Shown one piece after another: positions 46,420-60,240 of a DNA stretch of 64,000 bases. Source of the stretch: Pampus argenteus (Eukaryota > Chordata > Actinopteri > Scombriformes > Stromateidae); the NCBI GenBank assembly GCA_036937835.1, contig CM072879.1, positions 4,338,001 through 4,402,000 on the forward strand. The letters run 5' to 3'. Under the pieces are notes generated by a model that searched no databases, was not told the DNA's origin, and saw only the letters and a list, made by a program, of their open reading frames with translations. A program made the position numbers and the translations under genes. The stretch's first letter is position 1. Every line of letters begins with the position of its first letter.

Positions 46420-46580
46420 ATCTTTATGGTATGGAGGATTTAAAATTGGATTTAAAGCGTGGCTTAATTCCCGGGGCCTTGTTTGTGCTGCCCAGTGACG
46501 TCCAGCTTGATGCATGCTCCCGTCTCAGCTTTGCATGATTGTTCTGATTGGCTGGCATTGCAGGAAGCTGATTGGTGGAA
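46420..46580. promoter_or_regulatory. Candidate enhancer-like block in foxo6 intron
   Basis: A complex, repeat-free segment with 'ggcttaattc', 'tttgcatgattgttct' (POU octamer-like core next to a SOX core ATTGTT) and two inverted CCAAT boxes (gattggctgg, gattggtgg). Motif content alone supports this; conservation is untested. Confidence 0.3.
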
Positions 46581-47038
46581 AGAGGGTTTCAAGTCGAGGT
46601 GAAAAACAACTTGATTCAATCATAGTAACACTCTTAAATAACAACAACAAAAAAAAAGGGGGTGGGGGTGGCACACATGCACACACATGTTGGACTGTAA
46701 CAGTTGGCAGCAATTTTAATGAGATTCGAAGCATGGAGGTACAGAATCGCTCACAAACACACACAACTCACGTGCTATATGTATACTCCCCGACACATTC
46801 CTATATGTTTTTTGGGGGTGGAGGAGGGCCTGGCGGTGTGTGTGTGTGGTTGGGGGTGGGGGGTATGGATGGATGGTTGGATGGGATGAGTGGGAGGAAA
46901 ATAAGATCCAGTCAGCGTCTTGCTATTAAAAGCAGTCTTTAAAAGCTGTTGTGTAATCCTGTCTGAGGGCTGCTGCTCAATTCAGCCGCTGGGCTCTTTG
47001 TCTTCATCTGGGCCAGCAGCTTCTCCTGCCTCTTAATA

Positions 47039-47047
47039 CCACACACA

Positions 47048-47132
<85 letters not shown>

Positions 47133-47160
47133 GCGCACACACACACACACACACACACAG
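47039..47160. repeat. Long compound (CA)n/(CG)n microsatellite
   Basis: About 120 bases of CA with scattered CGCG and GCAC interruptions. It is strictly alternating purine-pyrimidine, so Z-DNA is possible. Related shorter CA blocks follow at about 47235-47246, 47300-47335 and 47525-47544. Confidence 0.95.
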
Positions 47161-49841
47161 TTGAGGTGTCATTCACTTGTTTAAGGCAACAGCGATGGAT
47201 TGGATTTTTTTTTTCTTCACACATTCACACACGTACACACACACACCTCTTGTCTCCAGTGGTCGTGTTACACTGTATGGATTGCTTTGATTGTGGTCTC
47301 ACACGTACACACACACACACACACACATTCACACAGTGTTGCTTAAGCGTCTGGCAGCAGGGTTACCATGATGGCTATGTATGGATTTCTCTGACTGTGG
47401 TTCAGTAATTGCGGTCAAGTGTTTTGGCCATGTTTGTTATTGCATCTGAGGTGGGAGGCTGTGTTTGGTCATATGAAGTGAGTGCAGTTCTGTAGGTGGT
47501 CATGGTGGTGGGCGGGGGGTATGCACACACACACACACACACACTGTTATGTTCATTTCACAAGTGGCTCTGCGTGGGAATGAATGTGCTGAGCTGTGGC
47601 CTGTCTGCAGGCTGTACTGTACACAGATTCAGCATCAGGCAGGTAGAAGCTTACTGACTCTACCTGAAGGCTTCACAAAGCAGCACGAAGCACGAAGGCG
47701 CATTGTGGGTGTACGACTGTTGTAATGAGACTGTGATCTTATGAATTCAAGGCAAACAACAAGCGGCAACGCATGAGCATCAATTATAAATTCAGAAAGG
47801 CATTAATTCCTGTTTTTTTTGTCTTAAACCTATGAAAGTTTGGATGGTTCTATGGTATTTTTTATCGTTTATAACACGCAGCACCTGAGAGACAGCTGCA
47901 AACATTTATGAACATTATTTTCATTATATAAAGTTATGTAATTGCTCATTTCTGGCAAACGTTTTGATCAGTATGAAGCTGCATGTTTGCACAGGCTACT
48001 GTCAAAATGATTAATAATCACCGCATACTTGTAGAGTACTGACGTGTTCTGCTTCCTGACCTCAACACTACAGGTCCCGACAAGGAATCAGGCTTTCAGG
48101 TTGACTTTAAGGTGTTTTGTGGGTTTGGGTTTATTTCAGATTTATTAATTTACTATGTTTCTCTCTGACTGTGCCACTCATCTGCATCCGTGCGTGTCAA
48201 GTATTACAAGTAGATTTCACAATGCCCGAGACAGATACAGTGTCTGGAGTCACACTCACTCATTCACTAATTTCTATTTAAACAGTAAACTAAAAATTGC
48301 AAACACATTGCGTCATCACTAATAGACAGACAGTAAATATAGTGTTATTATTATTATTATTTATATATATATATAAATTTATATATAAATATTTACAGAC
48401 AGAAAAACAGAAAAAGAAGACAAAATAAATGTTTTTGGGTGGTGTAAAATAGTCTTTATAAAGTAGTGTGGTATGCTGTATATATGGAAGCATTTTTTTA
48501 TGATTTATGTCATAATTAAAAATAGTCAAACTGACTTTAGGTAAGTTTACCTTCATCTACTGTATATCCAGTGCTGACAAAGTGGATCCTTCCCTCTAAT
48601 ATGCTTCTAATCTGCTTGTAATGCATCTCAATGCACTTGATGTAAAGTATTACCGCCCACACTGATGGCCATCATCTTGCTCTGCTGAGATTCCAATTGC
48701 AGCAGATAGAGAAAGAGAATAAAGGTGCGCAGAGCAGCAAAAAAAAAAAAAAGAGGAGGCAAGGAGACATTTTGAAGAACAAGGTATTATTTGTCTTGCC
48801 AATAAAACCCTTTTTTGAATTGAATTCAAAATTGAGTGGGAGAGATAGAGAGGCGGGAAGAGAAAAGATAGAGCGAGCGTGAGAGTGGTGGCGGTGGCCC
48901 CTGCTGCTGAGCACATTGATAGCAGCCTTAATGCCTGTGATGCTCCAGCGCCAGCCGAGACAGAGGGGAATTGGTTGGAGATGGTGGAACAAGCTTAGAG
49001 GGTTCCCTGTGCCAGGCGGCCTGGCGCTGGCTCAACAGAAAGCCCTCTGCACTGCTACACAGTTATTGTTATTATCACAAAGGCGCAGCAGAAGGAGAGG
49101 CAGCTCTCGAGTTGGCGGGCTTGGCGCTGGGCTAACCGGGTATGGGGAATGGGAAGAGGAATTTGGAAGGCAAAGGGGGCTGGTTGTTGAATCTGGAGAC
49201 CAAAGTAAAACTCATCTGATCAGTCCTGTGAATGGAGAGAAAACAGTTGGGAAGAGTCGTTGAGGACTTGAATGGAAAGGAGGCCACGGGGAAACAGACA
49301 GATTTTGATCCGAGAGGATCAGTTGCCTTGTCAATTGCTGCAGAGCTACAAAAGGCCTTTGAATAGAATGCGGGCAGCTATCACTTCAGTCTGTAGAAGA
49401 GCTTGGATGTAAACAAGGGATGCACCGGCAGTAGAAGGCGGGGTGTTCACTGCTTAAATGAGTCATAGTGGTTGGAATAGAACATAATATTCTCGCCCTC
49501 AGCCCTCACACTTCAATCAGTTGGAATAAATCAGCTGGAATAAAATGTTGAGAAACACTCTACAGACGGAAATTCCAGAGAATAAACCAAGTCCAGACAC
49601 ACAACAGTCAGTCAGGCAGGCGGATCTTGGGAAGCGTGCCTGGTGGTGTGTCGTAAAATGTCGGCCCAGCACACATTCTCTCCATGTTGTCTACCAGACC
49701 TCAGGCTTCAAAATGTTCTGGTGTCTGGCTCGGATGATGAGCAGAGTGCTACTCAAAAAACATTCAGTCCTCTGTCCTCACTGTCACACTGTGAGTCATG
49801 AACAGGTCACCACGTAAAGCTGTTACACTGCTAACAGGGCC

Positions 49842-50113
49842 TTAAAGGACCATACCAGGGGTTTAGCATGTGTTGGCTCATCTACCTCAAATCACATAAA
49901 CGTTACTTTAGATCACAACCATTGGTTTTAGTTCAATTTGATATAATATAGAAACACAATTAGCAGACTTTTCTCTGAGCCATACATTAGATGAGCTCCT
50001 TTTGACCACTATAGGCAGCCATTGGTTTCCATTCATTTCAGTACGATATGAAACCCTACCAGCAGATTATAGGACCTTGTTTCAAGTTATGTAATCCATT
50101 ACAGTGACCTTAA
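49842..50113. mobile_element. Possible TTAA-flanked repeat
   Basis: 'cttaaaggaccataccaggg' at the left and 'tgaccttaaa' at the right give TTAA at 49842-49845 and 50110-50113. The inner inverted repeat is weak (only the CCTTAA-type ends), so a chance arrangement is possible. The phrase 'ggaccataccagggg' resembles teleost interspersed repeats. Confidence 0.3.
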
Positions 50114-50176
50114 ATTGTGAATTCATTTTCATCAGTAAAATTATTGCTGTGAGATAATGCAGTGCATAATTTCAAA

Positions 50177-50177
<1 letters not shown>

Positions 50178-50218
<41 letters not shown>
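50178..50218. repeat. (CA)n microsatellite
   Basis: About 20 perfect units in the foxo6 intron. Confidence 0.95.
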
Positions 50219-50220
<2 letters not shown>

Positions 50221-50790
50221 TACGATAATGTAACATTGACAAAAATGTATGCTAACTGGTCTAACGGTCTCTTTATCAAATTAGGTTATAACAAATGAGC
50301 CTCTAATTTGTGTGAGATGGTTCAAATGCAGCCCTCCTAGAATAATCGTAAATTGCATAGAATACAAATGGTTCTGGTCATTAGCGGTGCTGCTGCTGCT
50401 TCACTTGATTATCAAGCTGCAACACAGTTTTATTCTACAAAACAAATCATAGCAAACTATAGCAAATTATTGGGAACTGACTCTAAAAAACTTCTACACA
50501 TTTACTTCTCAGATGGGTTGATGTCATCACTCATTAGTCAATAACAATTACTTAGTTTACTGACAAATTTGGACCGATCAAGTTTTAGATTTTCTTCCCC
50601 CCACATTCACATACGTTATGAATAAAACATAACAGCCCTGATTCAGACTTCACTATATAGATTACACAAAAAAAGTATGTTTTTTCAACATATGGGAATG
50701 AATAGAAGTCAATGGTAGCAGCTGTCAACATTCATTCAAAAACATAACTTTGTGGTTTACAAAACGGCTACTTCTGATATAAAATATAAG

Positions 50791-50823
<33 letters not shown>

Positions 50824-50824
50824 T
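50791..50824. repeat. (TGAT)n tetranucleotide microsatellite
   Basis: Eight uninterrupted TGAT units ending in gattttcac. Confidence 0.95.
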
Positions 50825-51479
50825 TCACACCATATGAAATTGAAATCTGTGGTTGCGTGGAGCATGAAAGCCTCGATAGACTTATTGTAAAGTTAATAAA
50901 TTCTTCATATTTCTGTGGGGTAACTATACAAAACACACAAAAAATGCTTCATATCATACTTTCAGCTAACCTTCAAAGTAAGACATCACACTAGGAGTTA
51001 ATTATGATATACAGTCAATCTGAGAAACCCAATCCATCAATTCATAGCAGCAACAAACTGCTTCTAATCCCAACAGAATCGGAGGGAAAATCTATAATGT
51101 AATCATTCATTTGAAATTGCACAAAATCTCTAATGTGATTAATGACGCAGTTGCTTTATAAAGTATTCAACCTCCTAACTTTGTGCATATTGCACATATT
51201 ATACTATGCACCAATTTTAATAAATCATCATGCACTCACAGTGTGTTTATAATGGGCTTTTGATGCCTTATAATGCCTTATAAGCACCACTTCAAGTAAT
51301 GTGTTGCCCTTATTTTTACAGCAAATGGGATTCGTTTTTGAGTTCCTGCACACACTAAAATGGGTTTGATAGAAGTTTGTATGGATCTGAAGATTTGGTG
51401 TGTGTGTGTGTGTGCATCTGCTCTTGTTGTTGTGTTGCTCAGTCTGATGGGAGTCCAGGTCCGGGGGGTACAGCTCTAG

Positions 51480-52020
51480 TTAATAATTCAGATGAGGCTC
51501 ATTATCGAGGCAGCGCAGATCTCTCTCTGATTCCACCTTAATTGCAGGCAGGATGTGCCTCTCAGACACTCTCAAAGTCACTCCCCCTCCTGTCTGCAGC
51601 TGCAAATGACTACCAGTCTCTCTCACCCACACACACACACACGCACACACACACACAGATCTCCACTGGTACTGTTCCAGACCTCACCTCTCTGCAGCAG
51701 GTCCCCTTCGCTGACATCAGGCCAGTATCTTTGCATGAGCAGGTGAACGGACATTTGGAGATGAGTAGATAAATCCCACTCATTGCTTATGACTATCACA
51801 GGGTATCGTCTCAGAGGCCAGGCATGAGCTCGTATTATGAGTCACTTACATTTTTAATCAGATCTTCATGAGGGCTCTCTCCAGTTGGAGGACCCAGCAA
51901 ACCAAGATTGATGGGAGGTAATCAGTCAGAGGACAGCAGCTCTGTGATTAATGCTGCGGGAGAATGAAGCTCTCAGTGTCACGCTGGACGACCTGGATCG
52001 CGGCTTTTTCAACCCCAAAA
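51480..52020. promoter_or_regulatory. Candidate conserved non-coding block(s) in foxo6 intron
   Basis: Two complex segments (51480-51560 and 51780-52020) flank a CA microsatellite (about 51626-51656). They carry homeodomain-type cores (gttaataattcag, ccttaattgc, gtgattaatgc, ggtaatcagtc) and bHLH/other half-sites. They stand out from the AT-rich low-complexity surroundings. The call is by composition only. Confidence 0.3.
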
Positions 52021-52889
52021 CTTCTGTAGTGTTGAAGAGGGGAGGGCATGTTAAAACAAGAGCTGCTTGACAACGAGAATCAGACTCGTGTGTTCCATTT
52101 AAATAACGGCCTGGTGTTTCACAGTGACATTGCTGTTAGAAAATGTGATTGTACCAGATATGGCAATTAAAACCAGTCAAACAGAACACATTTACAATGC
52201 CTGTACGTTAGTGTAAGAAGTATGAACTACTCTGCCACAGCACATCGACGTGTAGATCCTAGATCCTTCTTAAAGATTTGCTGAGATGTAATCAATGTGA
52301 ATAAATGTGTCTAGCCTTTGTGCTGCTTGTATTCTTAGAAACATTAGCAGTAATTAGTTGTACCCTGCTATTTTCAAGCCGAAGACAAATATCTGGATTG
52401 GGAATGGTATTCTGGGTGGCTGAATCGATCCAGTCGTGATAGGTGGATATCTCTTTTTCACACAGGGGAGCTTTTTGTTGGAGAGATGTACTGGGCCGCA
52501 GAAAACGAAAAGAAGTTCATACTAATGTAAATGGTAATAGTCTTCTCTGCAGATCACTGAACCCTGTGCAATGTTTGGGCCCCTTAGACTTAGATCTCTG
52601 ACTTTCTTTTGTACAAAGTTAAAAGGAAATCAATGGCACCGTAGTGAGGTGAAGAAGACCAACACAGCCAGGGTTAGGGTTTTTCATTCACAAACTTTCT
52701 CGTGTTTAGAATTTTCTTTTAGGTATGAACAAAAATCCACAGGGGATCAACATATTTTTGATTTAGAAAATATATTATAATCCTTAATCTGGTTTGGAGT
52801 TTAAAGTACAATTACAATAAAAAATAAAAAAAGTAAAATATTTTTTGTTTACTTCAATAGTGTGATGTAGATCACAGCCTAGATGACAA

Positions 52890-53020
52890 AAGCAGACATT
52901 TTCACTTCATAGTAGGAAAAGCACAGGTGTAACTAATAACATTAACAATGCCTCTGTTGCATTCAAGTGTCTCAGTGAGACGTGACAGCGTGACGGTGAG
53001 CTAGCCATGTTTGGGACTAG
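52890..53020 (+). repeat. Dispersed teleost repeat, copy 2 (GCACAGGTGTAACTAA family)
   Basis: It aligns by eye with the copy at 5735-5900: 'cattttcac', 'agcacaggtg', 'acattaacaatgcctctgtt' (against acgatggctttgtt), 'gtgagctagcc'. Same orientation, moderately diverged. Confidence 0.5.
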
Positions 53021-54765
53021 TCTGGATGTTTCCAGTGGAAAAGTGTTGAAAAGCAGCTGGCACTGCTCTTTCTCGGCAGTAGGGAACTATTTGGTCTTCG
53101 TCCCCGAAGCCTTCTCTCTTGTAAAACAAAAAATTACAAACACGTCTGATAAAGTATAAGTTATAAGTGTGAATTTCCCCTTGTGGCCAAAGGGGAGAAA
53201 AGCACCCACTATACTTGACAAGTGAGATTTATGCACTGTAAGAAGTGTTTTCATACAATATGTTTTAGTTTTTACAAGAGAAAAAAATGTCAAGGACGAG
53301 GACTAACTGGTTGGTTTGGCAAATGTTCGTTATGATTTCAAAGTGTTGCCACTAATTTTACTACTGACACAACTTGAATTTGCAGAAAGACTTGATCCAT
53401 GGTACGGAAATTACTTCTTTTTACTCCCAGTGATATTTTTTGTGAAACAAAAGTGGACTGGAACACGTAGCCTTGTAGAGCCTGTTGGCTGTGTTGATTA
53501 CACTGATGATCAAGTCTCACCTCCTTGTGAACAGGTGGCATTCATCAAGTTGAAAAGAACCCTTTACGGCACGTTTGTGCAGTCAAGAGCTGACGTGGAA
53601 CATCTGAACGGGCGAGGCACGAGGGAAAAAAGTTAAAGGGTTTCTAATGATACAAAAAAATGTTTTTGCATGAGGCTCAAGACTTGAGTTCGCTCAAACG
53701 CGCAGTTGGCGAATTTCAAAACTATTATGAATTTGTGTGGTGAAAGGCGGTGAACTGTTATTTGAGAGAGATTGATATTGCTGTAGTCAATGAACAACAG
53801 AGCATATTAGTAAAAAGCTACACTCTCTCATCGCATCAGTAGGCTACTATTAATCACCCTTAATCCCAATTGTTCTCCAGTGTCATTCCGTCATGTTCAG
53901 GTGACGTTCAATCTCAGTCAAGTCACATTCGTTCGCTGGCGAATGAATGTTTTATACATAAAGTCTGTAATCGCACTTTTAATCATAATTGATAAAAGCC
54001 AGTGGAGAGTCATTAGTGTCTAAAGAGCTGGCTGCGACTTATTTGCTCATTGTCTTTTGTTAAAGTCTGTTAAAGCAGTCGCTACACTCAGGAAGATGTC
54101 TGCTAACGATGTCGAGTCTGGACACAGAAAAAAAGAACAACATGCCTACTGTCTATTGTCAGCACAAAGCCGGGGTCACTAATGAATATTCATCAGTCCA
54201 ACGGCATATTTGGACAAATTACAATAAAAAGCCTTTCAAGATGAAGATGAGAAGACATTATTTACAATCTAGTCATTTTGGAGATTATTAATCAGACACT
54301 ATTAAACTGCTTTAAATCGTGCTTAAGCAGATTTACAGTATAGTATGTAAAGATCATCGTTCACATTGGTCGTCGTGGACTCATGGGTTTGGGAGCCTGT
54401 GGTTACTGTTTTGTGTTTTCATGGACTCTTCCCATCATCCATTTGTCGTTCCTCACCTTTCTTCCACACCTGCTCTACATCACCCTCGTCAGTCCTGACC
54501 TGATCCCTGTGTTTTCCCCAGCCTATCAGCTCCCTGCTTTTGTTTTACCCATTCACCTGTGCCCCATTTCTTGATTATTTCATTTACATTTTCACTCCAG
54601 ATTTTTATGTGGAGTCTTGCCAGATCTTTGGTTCAGTTCAGTCTAGTCTAAGTCTGTGCTGTTTTGTTGAGCCCTGATCTGGGTTGCCTGAAACCCGTTA
54701 GTAAAAATAAACAGTTTCTTCAGCCTCAGTTTTCTGTGTATGGTTCCATTCTCCGCTGTTCGTGA

Positions 54766-54767
<2 letters not shown>

Positions 54768-54799
<32 letters not shown>
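54768..54799. repeat. (GT)n microsatellite
   Basis: Perfect GT run of about 15 units. Confidence 0.95.
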
Positions 54800-54800
<1 letters not shown>

Positions 54801-57800
54801 CTTGCTGAGGGCGGTCCAGGAGGCAGACAGAGGTTAGCAGCGTAAGACGGCCTCTCAGTGGAATTCTGTGTCAGTTTGATGAAAATAGGTCAGGATTCAG
54901 AGCCCGGTGTTTAGCATTCTGCCCATGTGATAGCTGACGCCGAGCCTGACGACAGCTAGCCTGGAATGAACTCCAGACTTTTTCTGTCTCTGCTTTTCTC
55001 CTTCCCTCCACCTTTCCTCCCTCCCCGTTTTTTCTGCAATCTAAACTCTGTCCTCTCATCCTCTGTTTCTGTGCCGTGGCCTCCATCACTTTGAGCTCAC
55101 GTACCGAAATTCAAATCTGCGGCCGTAGATTAAGCCCGCTCCTCCAAAGAAATTGCACTTAAATCCACAATAGTCTGCGTCTGGTAGAATTTATTTGATT
55201 TAGATGTACTTTTGAGTATTGTAGTCCTGCTTTTTGAGAGAGAAAATAGATGTGCTGTGAAGTTTTATGAGGATAATATTTCAACCGTGGCCAGCAGTGA
55301 CCTAACTTAGCATAAGGTCTACAATATGTTTGGTCACTACGAGAAGGGCTTGATTTATTATTCTCTTACAGTGCAGGCCTTCATTCCTCATGACTGCCAT
55401 GCCTTGAAATGACCCCGTTAAAGGTGAATTCACTTACAGATTAACCACATCAGTGTTTAGCTACATCAGAGGCACAATTGAGTCTTCGCAGCCACCTCTG
55501 GAGTGTGGAGAATTGACTGTACGCAAATGTAAAGCTAACAAGAAGAAGAGATAAATGAAAAGACTGCTGAGAGGTCAATTCTGCTAAGTGAGTTTTACGA
55601 TAAGGTTGGTTTCTGTACAGTTATATTACCAAGACAGAAAAAGGTTGTTTCATAGCCTTCAAAATACTGTTGTTTTTGTTGTTGTCTTAGAGGGATTGTG
55701 GTCTTAGCTGGCTATTAACCAGCAGAGCATTTAGCAAAACAGCTAATGTAATTGTGAATGCTAGCTACAGTACTAATAGCTTTTGCTCTGCTAGCACCAT
55801 CCACCATAATTGAAGGTGCTTATGATTTTGTCTATCCAACACTTTAGCAAGATTTGATTGTCTTCAGATTCGGTGGATATCCGCAGTCTCGGATTTTGAT
55901 TCATAATGATTTTGGTTAGCCCATTGCAAGGACAAATTTTATACACTTGATATATCACAGTCATCAGATCATCAGATTGTCATGGAAGTTACTCACATTA
56001 TGCTTTCCTTTGGTACAAAGGTTTTTGTACCAAAGTTATTCATTCTAATAGTATCGTATTTTGTGGTGAATAAAAACTGTGTTGCAGCACCGACGCAAAC
56101 AGCTAACAGATAAGATAACAATCCAAGGCATGACATCTTAAATGTAATTGATTTTAGTGAAATTTGGTGAACATATTCGTGCTTCCAACAGGATGAACCT
56201 ATATGATTAAAATAACCACACATACACCTTTACCTGGACAAATGTCGTATCATTAATCTACAACTGATAAGGTTCTAAGAATTGTAAAATCACAAGTATG
56301 TTGTTGGTTCTATTCAACATCGTTATGTTGTTGTGAGCATTTTAGTTTGTAAGGGCCACTAGCTTGGCTTTAGATTTTTTTTTTTTTTTAGGTTTCTGAC
56401 ATCTTGTTAACAGATCAATCAGTAAATGAGGAAAATCAGATGTGTTAACAGGTAAAGTAATGACATGTATCAGGAATGGAAGAAAACAAGACCTCCTTGG
56501 ATCACTACATGTCAACTGGTTTCACTGGCTTGATTATTGCAGACTTGTTGCGGGACCCGCACCACTAAAGTACAATATCAACTAAATTGAGTTGTGTAGT
56601 GTTAGCTAATTTTGTGGCCTAATTATGTAAAGGTGTGTGTCAAAATCCAGTTGTAGGACCTCCTATTATTTTTATTGTGTGTTAAAGTGTTAAATCAATA
56701 TACCACAAAGTAGCTGACACACAGAATACCTGGTGTACTGTCTGGTGTCTGCGTCTATAATGACGCTGTCATGTGTAGAGAGTGGTAGGTGGGTGGGGGA
56801 TCAATCAAGGTCCAACAATAAACCCCCAATCAGGTTAATGTGTCCATTCTAATAACATATAGCAAAGTAATAATGTCTTTTTATTCCTGAAGAGTAGACT
56901 AGCAGGTAAAAACTGGTCAAAAGCCAAATATATCCAATAAAATATATCCAATATGGTTGTCATCTTATCAGTATTGTCACTCTGTAGAACAATATTAAGT
57001 TGAATGCTTTTTGCATAGCTGTAGATCTCTGTTGTGTTTTTATTTTCTGATTTGTCCAATACCTGTTTCCTCCTTTTGTCAGCCTCTACTATGTCAAGTG
57101 TTGGATTGCACTTCCCGAACTGATTTATTGGCCCTCTGAAAGTCTGACTTCATCAAATCCTTGATACCGCTAGTCATATATATTGCCTTTGATGAGTGCC
57201 ACCGAAGTCGATGTGTGAATTTAATAGCAGCATTAATCTGGCTGTTTAATGGTGTTGTTGAGTGGAAGGTGGTCACTGCAAGGCGCAGCACTAAAAGATG
57301 AGTTATGGGCCCGACCGGCGAACGATGAAAGGGCAAAATGCAAAGTAGTTGAGAAGTGGAGGAGAGTGGCGGAATTAAACAAGGTCTTCCTATATACTGC
57401 ACAGGAGGGAGCACTGAAGAGCTAGTTACTCAACATGGTGTGAAATAACATTTCAGACATCGCTGTCAAAGTTTGCAGCAAGTTGTCACTGGTTGGTAGG
57501 TGTTGCTAAACACAGTCTGAGGTGATATTTTATTTCTTAGCACCATTTGCGTCTCTGCGTATTTGCTGAGACTACATGATAATTGATTCTCGTGTGATAT
57601 TTTATCAGATTACATCATCATCATCATCATGTCATCATAATTGTGTTTAGCGAGTGAATCATACACCTTTTTTCCAGGTGTTTTCATAAACAGTCAATAT
57701 TGTGACAGGTTTTTTTTGTTTTGTTTTTGTTTTGCAACGAGGCCCAGCGAGGATTTTATGTTGTGTTTAATTGTCTGTGGTTATGAATAAGATTATACCA

Positions 57801-59699
57801 ATATATTGAGATTATAATATACTTTTATTACCAGCAGACAGGATTGAGATCAATGATGATGATACTTTACTAAGTATTTACTCTACAACTCTCCATAAAT
57901 ACAGTTTTGGAATACTTCACTTTACTCTAGCAACCTTATAAAAATAGGAATTATGAGCTGCATCTTGCTTACACTTCAATACATGAGTAGTAAAAGTAGT
58001 TTCACTTTAGGTATACTTACTCTACATATGAGCTTTCTTTACTGCTTTCAACTGCATCTCACAGACCTCATCAGTGGTCGGAGTTTGCTCTGTAAATAAA
58101 TACTAATAAACCTTAAATATGAGTTCTTCTCATATATAAAATATTAATATTATTAATATTAAAAAAGATCTCACCACTGTTGAATGTGATACAGTTTAAC
58201 AGACTGAATATGTGATCAACACTACGCTTACAGTCTATGGGAAGACTTGTATCAGGAGTTTAAGCGCTGTTTCACAGGCTTTTTCACCCTGATAGATAAC
58301 ATTTTGCAGTACTTTTTGTGACATGACATTGAAGAATACTGACTTATCAAAAAGCCTTCAATTTGCAATTTGAATCAATTTCCACATATATTGACGGATG
58401 TAAGCGAAGCAAACAGTAATGAAGCTGATGGGGAGGACAGAGGAGGACAGGATGGTCGTAGCGGTGGGATTGCGTGACTGAGCAGTACACAGGCCTGTCT
58501 ATGTAATTCTCGCAAGATGGATATTAAAGACGCAGCACTGAGGCCCTCCCTCTGCTCTGTCCCTGCATTCCCTCTCTCCCTCGCTTTCCCTATTCTCCCT
58601 TTCCCTCTCTTTCTCTTTCCCTCTACGTCTCTGCTAATGATCTGCTCCGCCTGTCGCTGCCTGGCTGACTGATGCCCACTGACAGCCCCACTCATGCAGA
58701 AAGGCTGCAACCCTCCACCCTTCACACACATAGAGTAATGAACTCCTACACATCCAAATGCTACATATTTACAATGCACGTGTGACACACGTGCACCATC
58801 CACGCCAACTTGTGTAAGTGCCCACAGTGAGATAGATAGATCTACATTAAGAAATCACGCCCATTTGTTCAGTCATGTGTCAACAGGCATATATGTAGAA
58901 CAGATGACAAACACACAAATAGACCACACCACAGTGTGCCTCTTTCACACTGTGTGCCATCCTTATAGAGCACCTGACTTCCCATCCATGCATTTTTATG
59001 CAAATGACAATATATTGAATTAGATGGGCTGAATGGAAAAATGACACATTTCAGTGAAATTTCTGCGATGTCGCAAAAGTTTTTTGCTTGCAGGCAGAAA
59101 ACATTTTTGTTGATAAAGAAATAATGGAATAAATAGAGATGGGAATGTATTTGTCATATGAATAATATTCAGGTTTGACATGATAAGCTTGGTAAATGCG
59201 TCAGTGCAACAGTTAGTGCCGTAAACATAAAGTATTTATTTTCTGACACAAGTCTGCAAAAGAAAAAAGATATTTGTATGATATTTACTTGGTTCGTATT
59301 TGTAGAAAACATCATATGACAGCACATATTTATACATTCAGAAAACCTATTTATTCACTTCAACCCAGCTGACAGAAATACCACCAATTCACACTGTATT
59401 TTGTTTTGTCTTTTCAAATTTAGCATTGAATTCACTCACACCAGGATGCAAACTTAGCACCTCGTTTCAAAAAAAGGGTCTTTGGTTACCATCTCTAATT
59501 GAAATATTGAAAAAAAAAAAAGACTGCTGGTAGGTGAGATTTTCTCCCAATATTAAATGTATTTATGCGCACATTAACCAGTCTGAGATGAGGCAGAAAC
59601 ACTCCAGTGGTGCTCAGAAATAAATCGCCGCCACTTTACATATTTAGCAACACCTCTAAATTGCAGCTTGTGGATGTAGCCTACTTTCTCAATAAAATA

Positions 59700-60240
59700 A
59701 TAACTGGAAAATCTCCATTCTTTCATTAGAGTGTGCTCAAGCACTAACACAGTGTGCTCCGACTGCTCGTGCTCTTAATTCCTAATTGGCCCTTACTAAT
59801 AATAAATAGTCATGCATATGGAAATCTGATCAAAATAGCTTATTCGAATCAATTCAGGGTAATTTATTTGCACATGACGCCCAGTGAAGTATCGATCAAG
59901 CCTACAATAAATACAAATATATAATCAATCTGTTATATATCAATGTACGACACAGACAGATTTTTAGAGTACCAATTTATCTAAGCGTACACGGCTCAGT
60001 CCCGCCCCAGCATCTCAACATCAGGGCCCTGCCTGGGGAGTTTCAGGGAGGTAAGAAATGAGGTCAGTAAGCAACACTCTGATGCAGGGCGACACCCCTG
60101 GGCTCCCCTCAGTCCCAGTCTGCACACGGCCCACAATCCCCCAGCTGATGGCTCAGCCCTGCCATTGCACTCAGATGGGGTTACGCAAGGCTCTGTGAGG
60201 CCTGCCGGCTCTGGCACAGATTAGACCGGGAGGCTCGGCC
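59700..60240. promoter_or_regulatory. Candidate conserved non-coding region in foxo6 intron
   Basis: The left part (59770-59880) is rich in TAATT/ATTTGCA-type homeodomain and POU cores (cctaattggcccttactaat, tttatttgcacatgac). The right part (60000-60240) is unusually GC-rich for this intron (cccgccccagc, ctgatgcagggcgacacccc) and of high complexity, without a coding signature. Confidence 0.3.

Noticed and set aside
46939..47224. Cys/Val-rich minus-strand frames
   Set aside because: Direct translation of the CA/GT microsatellite.
48916..49263. 115-codon Arg/Gly-rich frame in the foxo6 intron
   Set aside because: No domain is visible. The sequence reads as GC-richer non-coding DNA; at most a conserved non-coding element.
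53316..53636. 106-codon + strand open frame (contains LEFAERLDPWYGNYF)
   Set aside because: It has some coding-like wording, but no family is recognised, there are no splice partners, and it lies in the foxo6 intron. Worth a database search only.
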